Of a stretch of 64,000 nt of DNA, positions 7,006 through 15,679 are shown in pieces. This DNA comes from JAENVU01 sp046598395 (GTDB taxonomy: Bacteria > Actinomycetota > Acidimicrobiia > IMCC26256 > JAENVU01): assembly GCA_046598395.1 (NCBI GenBank), contig JBKJIQ010000001.1, positions 1 to 64,000 of the forward strand. The letters run 5' to 3'. A program made the translations under genes and the position numbers. Below the pieces are notes generated by a model. The model made no database searches and was not told the DNA's origin. It was given only the letters and a program-made list of their open reading frames with translations. Each line of letters begins with the position of its first letter. Within the stretch, counting starts at the first letter, position 1.

Positions 7006-8432
7006 GAGCGCACCTCTCGGGTGACGGATTCGGAGCCGATGGAGCCACTGGCCCAGCCGCCCATGATGCCCGAGAACAGGCCGGCCGCGCCGCCGGCGTG
7101 GGCAATGAGCAAGCCGCCGTCGCGAAACTTCGGCAGGGTGATCTCAGCAAGCGTCTCGGGGATTCCCTCTTCGATGCCACCCGCGCCGCGCACCATCTCG
7201 TGGCCGTCGATCTGGAGGAGTGCACCGACCTCTTCCCGAAAGCGCGCCTTGGACCAACCCGCTTCTTCGTAGACCCTGAGGTGGTCGGGGGTGATGATGA
7301 CCATGGCGTCGAACGCGAGGGGGAGCTTGGGGTGCGCGGTGGTGCGCAGGCAGGCTGCGAAGCTGCGAGTGAGCGACTCCGGGGTGCGGGAGAGCTGATC
7401 GACCACGCCGCGCACGCCTTCTCCTGCGAAGAGTGTGACCGTGTTCTGCTCGGCGCGAAACCCGCGTTCCACGTGCATCGGTTCCCAACACGCGTCTTCG
7501 TGCTCTGCGAAACAACACGTGTACTTGCCCGGTTGGCCGAGCGTGGCGCGATCCACATCGCCCGGCCGACCCCCACCCACATTGCGGATCACGAGTTGGA
7601 GCGCGCGTCCGATCGTGGCGTTGGCGCGGTTCCCCGGGCCGAGCGCGTTGATGCCGTTGTTCATGCCGATCGCCTTGGTGATCGGTCCGTTGACCACGAT
7701 CACCGGACCGCTGAACCAGGTGGTGGCGAGCAGGCCGTGCATATTGAACTCGTCGGTACACGCGGCCTCTACCGCGGCGAGCACCACCGGGAGATACTCG
7801 GGTCGACAACCGGCCATGACCGCGTTGATCGCGATCTTCTCCACCGTGCACTCGACGAGGTCGGGCGGGATGATCGCAACGATGTCGTCGGGTGCGCGAG
7901 TGGTACCCGTCAACATTCGAACGACGCGAGCCGCGGTGGGAGCGACCACCGGCAGCCCGTCGGACCAACCGCGCTCGTACATCGCTTCGACCTCGTCTTC
8001 CTCGGTGCCGAGTTCCACCCGGCGAGCCCGGAGATGGCGTTCGCCTGCTCTGGTGGCGTGTGCTGCTGCAATCGCCGGGTCCTGGGTCCGCGAGCCGCAA
8101 CCGGGCCGGTAGTCGGTCAGGCCGGTGCCGAGCGCGTCAATGCCGGTGAGTTCGGTCCAATGATCGCGACTCCACCCCACGGTGCGCGCCACCTCCTGTC
8201 CGTTCTCTACTCGGATCAGGGTGGGAACCGTGTCGAGATCGAGAGCGAAGCTGAACTCGAGGTCTCGGTCGTCAAGGGCACCCCCGGTGGCTTCGGGAAA
8301 CGTTGGGTCGTCCTGGGAGTAGATCGTCACGGCACCCTGGCTGCGGTCGCGCAGTTCCGCGAGCACCGGTCCCACGAGCACGCACGTTGGGCAATCGCGT
8401 TTGACGATCGCTACGAACCCGTCAGGAAGCAT
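7002..8432 (-). CDS. Thioredoxin-like domain fused to a large domain of unknown function, UGSC partner
   Basis: 476 residues. The N-terminal ~110 residues look like a thioredoxin fold: FVAIVKRDCPTC carries a CPTC redox motif, followed by a predicted cis-Pro region (TVPTLIRVENGQEVA). After about residue 140 a long domain begins with MYERGWSDGLPVVAPTAARV and contains ECTVEKIAINAVMAGCRPEY and many Gly-rich stretches; I know of no characterised function for it, although proteins with a WxDGLPVVxPT segment recur beside UGSC proteins as I recall. It overlaps the selenoprotein start by four bases and heads the operon, so it may be the redox partner of the selenol. No clear ribosome-binding site precedes the ATG. 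Confidence 0.85.
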   Translation of the reverse strand: MLPDGFVAIVKRDCPTCVLVGPVLAELRDRSQGAVTIYSQDDPTFPEATGGALDDRDLEFSFALDLDTVPTLIRVENGQEVARTVGWSRDHWTELTGIDALGTGLTDYRPGCGSRTQDPAIAAAHATRAGERHLRARRVELGTEEDEVEAMYERGWSDGLPVVAPTAARVVRMLTGTTRAPDDIVAIIPPDLVECTVEKIAINAVMAGCRPEYLPVVLAAVEAACTDEFNMHGLLATTWFSGPVIVVNGPITKAIGMNNGINALGPGNRANATIGRALQLVIRNVGGGRPGDVDRATLGQPGKYTCCFAEHEDACWEPMHVERGFRAEQNTVTLFAGEGVRGVVDQLSRTPESLTRSFAACLRTTAHPKLPLAFDAMVIITPDHLRVYEEAGWSKARFREEVGALLQIDGHEMVRGAGGIEEGIPETLAEITLPKFRDGGLLIAHAGGAAGLFSGIMGGWASGSIGSESVTREVRS

Positions 8433-8503
8433 GGCGGGAGCATCGTGGCCCGGTCATGTCTGCGTCAACCGGAGTGCCTCGCGATCGCGGAATCTGGTGG
8501 TGA

Positions 8504-8650
8504 TCAACTACCGATGGGCCAGTGTTCGATCGTGACCTCGGGCATCGGAAAGTCGGAGACATTCGCGGTCGCCAACGCGGCACCGACTCCGAGCGCGGCC
8601 GCGGCGATCAGACAGTCGGCCTGTTGAATCGAGCAGGAGGCGAGCCACCC
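8504..8650 (-). pseudogene. C-terminal remnant of a PIN-domain (VapC) toxin
   Basis: After the antitoxin stop the same frame continues into QADCLIAAAALGVGAALATA and NVSDFPMPEVTIEHWPIGS, ending at 8504. This is the typical end of a PIN toxin (conserved acidic D in DxLIAA, then NxxDF). The first ~85 residues, including the first catalytic acidic motifs, are absent and no start codon serves the fragment, so it is a deletion remnant. Confidence 0.75.
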
Positions 8651-8890
8651 TCAGCCGGCTCGACGCTGGTCACGATGCCGTTCCTGATGGACCCATGCCG
8701 CCGGGTCGTCGTCCCACACATGGCCGGAGTCCGAAATATGTCCGAGCGACGCTTCGATGTCGTCCCACCGTTGTTCGTCATCGAGGCCACGACGAACCAG
8801 TTCGGCGATGAAGACACTGCGCAGTAGGGCCCCGGCTCGCTGATCGAGTTGGGCGAACAGATCGTCGTCCAGCGCGATGTGCAATCGCAT
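8651..8890 (-). CDS. Ribbon-helix-helix antitoxin, VapB-like, orphaned
   Basis: 79 residues. The N-terminus MRLHIALDDDLFAQLDQRAG followed by SVFIAELVRRGLDDE is a ribbon-helix-helix DNA-binding domain of the CopG/Arc type. The second half (WDDIEASLGHISD, VWDDDPAAW) is the acidic tail that normally wraps the toxin. The toxin gene that should follow survives only as a 3' fragment, so the last ~10 residues (ERHRDQRRAG) may be novel sequence created at the deletion junction. It could still act as a DNA-binding protein or neutralise toxins in trans. Confidence 0.75.
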   Translation of the reverse strand: MRLHIALDDDLFAQLDQRAGALLRSVFIAELVRRGLDDEQRWDDIEASLGHISDSGHVWDDDPAAWVHQERHRDQRRAG

Positions 8891-8930
8891 GGGCCAAGGT
8901 TAGCCCACGATGGGGGCGATCAGCCTTGCG

Positions 8931-10076
8931 TCAACTGAGCGTGGAAACAATGAAGTCGATGGCGCGGGTGAGGATGGCGACGTCGTCGGGCTCGATGGCG
9001 GGGAACATCGCGATCCGAAGTTGGTTACGACCGAGTTTGCGGTAGGGCTCCGTGTCGACGATGCCATTCGCCCGCAATGCCTTCGCGATCGCGGTGGCGT
9101 CGATGGCGTCGTCGAAGTCGATGGTGCCCACCACGTGGCTGCGTTCGTCGGGCTTCTGCACATAGGGCGACGCGACTGCGCTTGATTCGGCCCAGCCGTA
9201 GAGGATCTCCGCGCTTGCATCGCAACGACCGGTCGCCCATTCGAGGCCACCGTGGTCGAGCATCCAATCGATCTGATTGGCGAGCAAGAAGATGGTGGCG
9301 AGCGCAGGCGTGTTGTAGGTCTGGTCGAGGCGGGACTGGTCGAGCGCAATACCGAGGTCGAGGCTGGCCGGTACCCAACGCTCGGACGCGCTGATCCGTT
9401 CGATGCGCGCGATCGCGGTCGGTGAAACCGTGGCAAGCCACAGACCGCCGTCGCTACCAAAGCTCTTCTGGGGCGCGAAGTAATAGACGTCGGTCTGGGC
9501 CGGATCGAAACGCAGGCCGCCCGCGCCCGAGGTTGCATCCACCAACACCAGTTGTTCGGGCGTGGCGCCCTCGGGCCGCACGACGGGCAGCATCACGCCG
9601 GTGGAGGTCTCGTTCTGGGGCCAGCAGTACGCGTCGACGTCCGCGTTCGCGTGCGGGCTCGGATGCGTTCCCGGCGCACTCTCGATGACCTCGGGGTCTC
9701 CGAGGTGCGGAGCGGTGCGGGTCACGGTGGCGAACTTCGAGGAGAACTCGCCACACACCAGGTGCTGACTCCGGGTGTGGATCAGGCCGAAGCTCGCCGC
9801 GTCCCAGAAGGACGTGGTCCCGCCGTTGCCGAGGAGTACTTCGTAGCCGTCGGGAAGCCCAAAGAGTTCCGCGATTCCGGCCCGAACTCGGCCCACCACC
9901 GACTTGACCGTTGCCTGGCGATGGCTGGTACCGAGGTAGTCGCCGGCCCGCCGGGCGAGCGCGTTCACGGCATCGATGCGGACCTTCGACGGCCCGGCCC
10001 CGAAGCGCCCATCCGATGGTCGCAGCTCGGGGGGTACGACGATGCTGGTGGGGTCGAGAACCGGATCCGTAGTCAC
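8931..10076 (-). CDS. serC: Phosphoserine aminotransferase
   Basis: 381 residues, matching the actinobacterial SerC type (about 370-380). It converts 3-phosphohydroxypyruvate and glutamate to phosphoserine and 2-oxoglutarate in serine biosynthesis, in the cytoplasm with PLP. The start PPELRPSDGRFGAGPSKVR, the phosphate-binding GNGGTTSFWDAASF and the PLP-lysine motif YFAPQKSFGSDGG are all present. It is a class V aminotransferase; the RFGAGPSK start distinguishes it from the related gene at 50.2 kb. It stands alone between the decayed toxin locus and the cytochrome b gene. Confidence 0.95.
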   Translation of the reverse strand: MTTDPVLDPTSIVVPPELRPSDGRFGAGPSKVRIDAVNALARRAGDYLGTSHRQATVKSVVGRVRAGIAELFGLPDGYEVLLGNGGTTSFWDAASFGLIHTRSQHLVCGEFSSKFATVTRTAPHLGDPEVIESAPGTHPSPHANADVDAYCWPQNETSTGVMLPVVRPEGATPEQLVLVDATSGAGGLRFDPAQTDVYYFAPQKSFGSDGGLWLATVSPTAIARIERISASERWVPASLDLGIALDQSRLDQTYNTPALATIFLLANQIDWMLDHGGLEWATGRCDASAEILYGWAESSAVASPYVQKPDERSHVVGTIDFDDAIDATAIAKALRANGIVDTEPYRKLGRNQLRIAMFPAIEPDDVAILTRAIDFIVSTLS

Positions 10077-10097
10077 CCGGCGAGCCTACGCGTCGAC

Positions 10098-10838
10098 CTA
10101 GACCGCACCTTCGGTGGTATTGGCGGGAGTGCTCGAAGTGTTCTCGGACGCGGCGCGCGCCTCGCGACGTTGCTCGGCATACCAGGCGGGCCGATGGTGG
10201 CGGGCCCACTCGGCCGAAACGGTTCCGTAGGTGATGCCGCGGATCGACTCTCGATCCTTGAGCGCCATCACGATGTGGCCGAAGACGACGGCGAAGATCG
10301 CATAGGCGAACCAGTCGTGGACGAACGTCGCTCCGTTACGCAGGTCGGTGGAGAACGGTTGGTTCCACTTCATCATCGAACCGGTCGCGGCGAGGATCAC
10401 GGCCGCAGCCGCCACGAAGATCACGTTGAGCTTTTGACCGGGATTGAACTTGCCGAGCTTCACGGTGGCGTCACGGCCGCGGGATCGGATCCAGCGAACG
10501 TCGTCGGGCGACCATCGGTTCACTCGGCTGAGGTCGCGGCGCAGCGCCCGACCCCAGCGCGGAATCACCGCGATCGCGAACGCCACCATGATGCCGAGCC
10601 CGGAGTACACGTGGATGTTGCGGGCGAGCAGCCGGTCGGTGATGAGCGACTGCCCCCAGCCGAATCGGAACATCAGGCCGGTGGCGATCGTGACGCCGAA
10701 GAGCAGGGCGTTCACCCAATGCGCGATGCGTTCGACGGTCGTGAAGCGAGCGACTCGAGCCGGGACGCGCGCAGGGCGCGGCGCGGCGTTGGCCGTTGCC
10801 ACCGCCGCCACGCTCGCCGATCCGTCAGGTGCGGACAT
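10098..10838 (-). CDS. Cytochrome b/b561-type membrane subunit (FdnI-like)
   Basis: 246 residues with four predicted membrane helices. Candidate haem-ligand histidines lie in VERIAHWVNALLFG, NIHVYSGLGI, FVHDWFAYAI and FGHIVMALKD, the pattern of di-haem b-type subunits of formate dehydrogenase and thiosulfate reductase. It overlaps the upstream molybdopterin enzyme gene by 14 bases, so the pair very probably forms a membrane-bound oxidoreductase whose electrons pass to or from quinone through this subunit. The ATG at 10838 is preferred; an in-frame ATG at 10871 would increase the overlap to 47 bases. N- and C-termini are Ala/Glu-rich and cytoplasmic. Confidence 0.88.
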   Translation of the reverse strand: MSAPDGSASVAAVATANAAPRPARVPARVARFTTVERIAHWVNALLFGVTIATGLMFRFGWGQSLITDRLLARNIHVYSGLGIMVAFAIAVIPRWGRALRRDLSRVNRWSPDDVRWIRSRGRDATVKLGKFNPGQKLNVIFVAAAAVILAATGSMMKWNQPFSTDLRNGATFVHDWFAYAIFAVVFGHIVMALKDRESIRGITYGTVSAEWARHHRPAWYAEQRREARAASENTSSTPANTTEGAV

Positions 10839-11556
10839 CGTTGCGTCCGTTCGACTCGCCGACCCAGGCATCGATGTCGTACCCGCGGTCTTCCCAGTAG
10901 CCGGGTATCACCTTGTCGGTGACCTCGATGCCGTCGAGCCACTTGGTCGACTTGTAGCCGTACATCGGCGCTACGCACATGCGGACCGGTCCGCCATGGT
11001 CGTTGTTGATCGGCTGGCCTTCGAGCTCGTAGGCCACGATCACGTCGTCGCGACGCGCCTGTTCCATGGAGAGACTCTCGGTGTAGACGCCGTCGAAGCT
11101 GGTGAAGCGCAACGCCGCTCCGCCCGGTTGCACCCCCGCGCGATCAAGGAGATCCGCGAGATTCACGCCTTGCCATTTCACATCGCTCACCCGCCAACCG
11201 GTCACGCATTGGAAGTCGCGGTTGAGGCGCGTGGGCGGGAGGGCAAGGAGCTCGTCGTAGGTGAGGGTGAACGGCTTGTCCACGAGGCCGTGGACGCGGA
11301 GTTTGTAGTCGGCGTTCGTCCGGCTCGGGTAGTCCCCGGTCACGGTGTAATACCGCCAGCCTCCGCCACCGGGGAGGAGCGCGGAGATTCCGGTGGGGTC
11401 GCTCTTGCGGAGGTCTTCGATCCAGTTCGAGATGGTGGAGCCGGTGAGCACGCCCACCGTTCCGAGTCCGAGCAGACCGAGAAACAACCGCCGGCCTACG
11501 GGCGTGCCCGGTTCTCGGGCCGTCTGCACCTCGACCGGCGGAGTTTCGGAAGTCAC
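10825..11556 (-). CDS. Molybdopterin-dependent oxidoreductase, sulfite oxidase/MsrP-like
   Basis: 243 residues from the GTG at 11556. An arginine pair and hydrophobic stretch GRRLFLGLLGLGTVGVLTGS resembles a Tat signal, as expected for a folded molybdoenzyme exported with its cofactor. The conserved Cys that ligates molybdenum is in RDFQCVTGW, and GLVDKPFTLTYDELLALP and GPVRMCVAPMYGYKSTKWL are typical of the domain. Members oxidise sulfite or reduce methionine sulfoxide and other S- or N-oxides. Overlap with the cytochrome b gene suggests a two-subunit complex. The frame runs open 133 codons further upstream without family sequence, so the GTG near the conserved start was chosen. Confidence 0.88.
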   Translation of the reverse strand: MTSETPPVEVQTAREPGTPVGRRLFLGLLGLGTVGVLTGSTISNWIEDLRKSDPTGISALLPGGGGWRYYTVTGDYPSRTNADYKLRVHGLVDKPFTLTYDELLALPPTRLNRDFQCVTGWRVSDVKWQGVNLADLLDRAGVQPGGAALRFTSFDGVYTESLSMEQARRDDVIVAYELEGQPINNDHGGPVRMCVAPMYGYKSTKWLDGIEVTDKVIPGYWEDRGYDIDAWVGESNGRNDVRT

Positions 11557-12079
11557 GCACCGAGGGTAGGGCCGCGGCGGGCTCGGTTGCGTTCGATCCG
11601 GCTTACGATCCGGAGAACTCGACTGGTTGCCGGCTCCCGCCGAACTTGCGCCATTTTCCGACGTGTGGCGTCGGGAAATGGCGCAAAGTCCCAAGTTGAC
11701 CCTTGACGCCTTCGATCCTTGAGCGATGGTCATTCCCGGTACGTTGGATTGAGAAATACGCCCCAAAATCCCGTTGCTGAGGCCGCTACTGATCGACGCG
11801 CACCTTGGCCGCTGCTCGCCTCGGGATACCCAGTCCCAGAAGAAACCGGAGCGCGGAGTGATGGTTGACTCCGCCCTCACCGCTCTTGCCCTTGGGTTCG
11901 ACGTGGCCACCTGGGTCGCTGCGCCGCGGATATCAGCCGCACCGAGCTCAAGCACAACGCGTTCTGATATTCGGATCTTTGTTTCCGTGTCCGCGTTACT
12001 GACGTTGGTTGGCTACTTTTTCTTTTGAAGTGCCGGCAACGCTGGTTCCGTTGGCCGTCGAGCGGCGGATCCCTCGCCT
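11557..12079. other. 523-base intergenic region without a supported gene
   Basis: Both flanking genes are on the minus strand. Short open frames exist (for example 11774-12028, plus) but have no ribosome-binding site, no domain and unusual composition. The region is less GC-rich near 11960-12030 and contains one long hairpin (11644-11689). The promoter of the molybdoenzyme gene probably lies near 11570-11700. Confidence 0.6.
11644..11689. repeat. Long imperfect intergenic hairpin
   Basis: ACTTGCGCCATTTTCCGAC pairs with GTCGGGAAATGGCGCAAAGT around a short GTGTGGC loop, giving a stem of about 19 bp with one wobble and one bulge. It could be a repetitive extragenic palindrome or a terminator-like structure. 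Confidence 0.7.
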
Positions 12080-13486
12080 TCAGGCTTGGCCCACGGCGAT
12101 GACGTCGGCGAAGGCGCGTTCGAGGGCGTTCACCAGCACGTCTCGGTCAGGGATGGCGACGGCATCCACGTTCACGCCGATGCAGCAGGTGCCGCGGTAC
12201 GAGACGAGCGTCACGTTGACCGCGGCTCCCGCCAGGGGGCTGAACGCATACATGCGTTCCAACTCTGCACCACCGGCATAGATGGGGAACGGCGCGCCGG
12301 GAACGTTCGACGTCACGAAATCGGCGCCCTTGAGCATGGAACCGAACACGGCGGTGGTGACCGTGGTGGGCAGTTGGTTCAAGACGCCGGCGAGGGCATC
12401 GGTGAGCGCAACGGCGGGCTCGTCGCGCACGATGCGGGTGAGGCGCCCGAGTTCCTGCATGCGTTCGGCGGGATCCTTGATCGTCATCGGCACCAGGAAC
12501 CGTGCCGGGGTGAAGTGGTTGCCACCCATCGCAGAGCCCGACTCCCGCAGGTTGATCGGCATCACCATCCGGAGCTCGTCCACACTCTGACCGTGGAACT
12601 CGTGATAGCTCGCGAGTCCGCCGATCACTCCGGCGACGAACGCATCGTTGAGTGACGCGCCCACGGCCTTGCCGGCGCGCTTGAGGTCGTCGAGAGGGAC
12701 GTCGAATGTGGCGAGCCCCCGGGCGAGGGTGCGCGCGGTCATGATCGGAGAATGGGGGACCGTGGCCGGCGCGAGATAACGGGCGATGGAACTGCCGACG
12801 TCGACGGCATGGGTGACCGACACCTTCGGATGACGGACGAGTGCGTTGGTCACGCTCCACGCGTCGATTGCAGCACGGCGGGCCATGCCGACCGCGCGCC
12901 GGCGCCGGTGGCTGAGTGACTTGAGCACCAGATCAGTGGGACCGAAGGTGGGGATGGCCTCGACCTGATCGAGGGGACCCGGATCGGCGGGTTCGCGTTC
13001 GAAGTCGAACAGCATGAGCAGCAGCTTCATGCCCCCGACGCCGTCGGTCATGGAGTGGTGCACCTTCAGAATGAACGCGGCGCGGCCACCTTCGAGGCCC
13101 TCCACCAGCGTGTACTCCCAGAGCGGCCGAGCGCGGTCGAAACCGGCCATCGCCGCATTGCGCGCGAGGTCGAGCACTGCTTCGTCGGTGGGTTCGCACA
13201 CCCGCACGCGCCGCAGGTGGTACATGAGATCGAAGTGGTCGTCGCCGGACCAATGCGGCGGACCCATGCGCAGCACCGGCGTGGCCACACGCTGGCGCAT
13301 CCGCGGGATCAGCCACGCGCCGCGGTCGATGCGTGCCACGAGGGTGTCCCAATCGGGGGCTTGGTCGAAGAACAGCACGGTCACGATCGTCGATCGCAGC
13401 AGTGGGTCCTTCTCGATGTTCCACATGAGCGCGTCGGCGTCGCTCATGTGCGATTCGAAACGCTCGACGTCCTGGCGTCCGGCCAT
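12080..13486 (-). CDS. Wax ester synthase/diacylglycerol acyltransferase (WS/DGAT) family protein
   Basis: 468 residues, the usual size of the bacterial WS/DGAT family. The catalytic HHxxxDG motif is present as HHSMTDG (H143-H144 to D148), and the conserved second-half segments NDAFVAGVIGGL and VMPINLRESGSAMGGNHFTP fit the family. Such enzymes transfer an acyl group from acyl-CoA to diacylglycerol or a fatty alcohol, building storage lipid at the membrane; many actinobacteria carry several paralogues with varied substrates. It is monocistronic as far as can be seen. Confidence 0.92.
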   Translation of the reverse strand: MAGRQDVERFESHMSDADALMWNIEKDPLLRSTIVTVLFFDQAPDWDTLVARIDRGAWLIPRMRQRVATPVLRMGPPHWSGDDHFDLMYHLRRVRVCEPTDEAVLDLARNAAMAGFDRARPLWEYTLVEGLEGGRAAFILKVHHSMTDGVGGMKLLLMLFDFEREPADPGPLDQVEAIPTFGPTDLVLKSLSHRRRRAVGMARRAAIDAWSVTNALVRHPKVSVTHAVDVGSSIARYLAPATVPHSPIMTARTLARGLATFDVPLDDLKRAGKAVGASLNDAFVAGVIGGLASYHEFHGQSVDELRMVMPINLRESGSAMGGNHFTPARFLVPMTIKDPAERMQELGRLTRIVRDEPAVALTDALAGVLNQLPTTVTTAVFGSMLKGADFVTSNVPGAPFPIYAGGAELERMYAFSPLAGAAVNVTLVSYRGTCCIGVNVDAVAIPDRDVLVNALERAFADVIAVGQA

Positions 13487-13525
13487 GGCCTACTCCCTGC
13501 GCGCGGGGGTGTTCATGCTACGAGA

Positions 13526-14026
13526 TCATGGCGCAATCGGCTGGCCGACGTAGATGGCGGTGGGGCTGGTCTCCGTCAGCAACTGGCGGGCGACCGCGTC
13601 GACGGCGTACGCACTGGCGCGGGTTCCCACCACGGCCCACGCGTGGGCCTCACCGATACCGGCGTCGGTCGCGGCCACGATCTTCCACGGGCGCCGGAAG
13701 AGCACCCGGGCCACGATGCCGAGTGCGGCGAGTGCGAGTACGAGTGCCACGTCGAGCACGAAGATCAACAGAGGGAGTACGAAGAAGACAATCGCGGCCA
13801 GAACAGCAATCACCAGGACCACGACGAACAGGCCGGGCCAGGCGTCGAATACTCCAATCGGGTCAAGGCCACTCCACCAGGGATCGGGGCCGGGCCCGTC
13901 CCGGGCCGAGCGACCGCGTCCGAATCCGTCGAAGTGGGGAATCCGGGGGAGGATGACCCGCCGTACGGTCCACCTGCGGTCGTCGGGAGCGGTCACGGTG
14001 CGGGCTCGAGCGAGGTACTCCTTCAC
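13526..14026 (-). CDS. Small membrane protein of unknown function
   Basis: 166 residues from a GTG at 14026 that overlaps the enoyl-CoA hydratase stop (GTGA), indicating translational coupling. The middle is strongly hydrophobic (FVVVLVIAVLAAIVFFVLPL and the following LIFVLDVALVLALAALGIVA), two adjacent membrane helices. The C-terminal part (RPWKIVAATDAGIGEAHAW) ends in a predicted cytoplasmic helix. No family recognised. The arrangement recurs as a small actinobacterial membrane protein, but I cannot name it. Confidence 0.75.
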   Translation of the reverse strand: MKEYLARARTVTAPDDRRWTVRRVILPRIPHFDGFGRGRSARDGPGPDPWWSGLDPIGVFDAWPGLFVVVLVIAVLAAIVFFVLPLLIFVLDVALVLALAALGIVARVLFRRPWKIVAATDAGIGEAHAWAVVGTRASAYAVDAVARQLLTETSPTAIYVGQPIAP

Positions 14027-14796
14027 TCCGACTGCGATCGGCCGCGGCCGATGACCGCGCTGCGGCGGCGGCCGATCTCTTCGGGGTCGAGCCGCCAAGC
14101 GCGGAAGTAGGTTTGCTCCTGATCGATCGCCTCTCGTACCGTCACCTTCTCGTTCGCGTCGTAGAGCTGCTTGAGGTTGCGCACCGCGGCTTGGTCGTTG
14201 CCCGCGATGTCCACTCCGAGCTGCTGAGCTGTCGTGAGGAGTTCGCCGTGCTCCACCACGTGATTCACCAGCCCTGCGGTGAGCGCGTCGGCCGCACTCA
14301 AGAAGTTGCCGGTGAGGCTCATCTCCTTGGCTCGGCGCACGCCCACCGTGGCCGGCAGAAACACGCTCATCCCGCCTGCGGGCATCACGCCCACTCGCGC
14401 GTGGGTGTCACCGAAGAAGGCTTGCTCCGAGGCCACCAGGAAATCGCACGCGAGCGCGAGCTCGAACCCGCCGGTCACACACGCGCCGTTGATGGCGCCG
14501 ATGATCGGTTTGGTCGCTTGCCACAGCGCGGCGAACGGACTGACCGCCGCGTCGTCGGTTCCGCCCACGAGATTCTTGGCCCCGTCGGCCAGCTCGCGCA
14601 GATCGAGACCCGCGCAGAACGCGGGGTCGGTGCCCGTCAGCACGATCACATCGACCGTGTCGTCAGCCTCCGCCGCGATGAGCGCGGCGCCGAGCTCGCG
14701 TTGCAGCGCGATGTTCAGCGCGTTGCGCGCCTCGGGCCGGTTCATGGTGATGGTGCGGACGCGCGCTGCGCTGGCAATGAGGACAAGGTCGGTCAT
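14023..14796 (-). CDS. Enoyl-CoA hydratase/isomerase family protein
   Basis: 257 residues with the crotonase fold. AFCAGLDLREL carries the first oxyanion-hole region and INGACVTGGFELALACD the second; GDTHARVGVMPAGGMS follows as usual. Members hydrate or isomerise enoyl-CoA in fatty-acid oxidation or process other acyl-CoAs. The first catalytic Glu position appears as ASEQAFFGD-THARVG, so precise chemistry is uncertain. The gene starts at 14796 and is the first of a two-gene operon with the membrane protein. Confidence 0.9.
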   Translation of the reverse strand: MTDLVLIASAARVRTITMNRPEARNALNIALQRELGAALIAAEADDTVDVIVLTGTDPAFCAGLDLRELADGAKNLVGGTDDAAVSPFAALWQATKPIIGAINGACVTGGFELALACDFLVASEQAFFGDTHARVGVMPAGGMSVFLPATVGVRRAKEMSLTGNFLSAADALTAGLVNHVVEHGELLTTAQQLGVDIAGNDQAAVRNLKQLYDANEKVTVREAIDQEQTYFRAWRLDPEEIGRRRSAVIGRGRSQSE

Positions 14797-14823
14797 GGAG
14801 GCGAGCGTAGAACCCTGGGTGGG

Positions 14824-15543
14824 TCACTCGATCTCGTAGACGATCTTCACGCGGATCTCGAGCTCCTGGGTCCCGGCTTCCACTGGGATGGATGCCGAGT
14901 CGGCTGCGGCTCGGAGGGCTGACGCTTGCGCGTATACCGGCGCGGGGTTGCTCTCTTCGACGATGGTACGAACCGAACCGAGCCGCACCTGGGCGGCCCG
15001 GGCGAGCTGGCGCGCGTGCTCGTGCGCGCCGTTGACCGCCCGCCGCCGAGCGTCGCGCACGACCGGTCCGGTGTCCTCGATGGAAAGACTGATCGAGTCC
15101 ACCCGAATGTCGTCACCGGCGAGCCCCGCGGCGGCGTCGATGACCTTGCCTGCGTTCGCGATGTCGTGGGTCTTGGCGGTCATCCGGGTCGATACGGAGT
15201 AGCCGGTGATGTGACCCTTCTGATCGAACGTGGGGAAAAGCGAGATGTTGCTCGTCTGGATGTCGCGCTTCTTCACGCCCACGTATTGCATGGCGTTGAT
15301 CACTCCCTGCGTGCGTTGCGCGTTGCGGCTGAGTGCCCCGGCCGCACTGGCGGCCTGCGAGTCGACACCGAGTGAGATGGTGGCGGTATCGGGTACTCCG
15401 GCGGCCGTGCCGGTGGCCGCAACGCTGATGGTGCGGGGCACGCGCCTCGATGCGGCGCCCGCGGGCGAGGGGCCGAGCGCGAGCAACGAGACCAGGCCGA
15501 GGCCGAGAGCGGTCGCGAGATGGGTGCGGGACAGTCGGCGCAT
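14824..15543 (-). CDS. SIMPL domain secreted protein
   Basis: 239 residues from the ATG at 15543, which has an AGGAG about ten bases upstream. A signal peptide (residues 1-32, ALGLGLVSLLALGPSPAGAA) is followed by a SIMPL (DUF541) domain: TISVAATGTAAGVPDTATIS, then YVGVKKRDIQTSNISLFPTF and a C-terminal LEIRVKIVYEIE strand. SIMPL proteins are exported or periplasmic, form oligomers in some species, and lack a firm enzymatic role. The open frame extends far upstream without signal-peptide or family features, so the ATG was chosen. Confidence 0.9.
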   Translation of the reverse strand: MRRLSRTHLATALGLGLVSLLALGPSPAGAASRRVPRTISVAATGTAAGVPDTATISLGVDSQAASAAGALSRNAQRTQGVINAMQYVGVKKRDIQTSNISLFPTFDQKGHITGYSVSTRMTAKTHDIANAGKVIDAAAGLAGDDIRVDSISLSIEDTGPVVRDARRRAVNGAHEHARQLARAAQVRLGSVRTIVEESNPAPVYAQASALRAAADSASIPVEAGTQELEIRVKIVYEIE

Positions 15544-15679
15544 GGCAGCAAACTCCTGTGAGTCGGACGCGGTTTCGACGTTCGCCGGCATGATGTGGTT
15601 CCCAAAGTTCTTGCACTCGGGGTGCTGATTCCTCCCGTGTCTTGCGGTTCGCGCCCAACCCCTCCACAATGGGTCGACG

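Noticed and set aside
11774..12028. 84-codon plus-strand frame in the 523-base gap
   Set aside because: No ribosome-binding site, atypical composition, and no similarity to anything I know.
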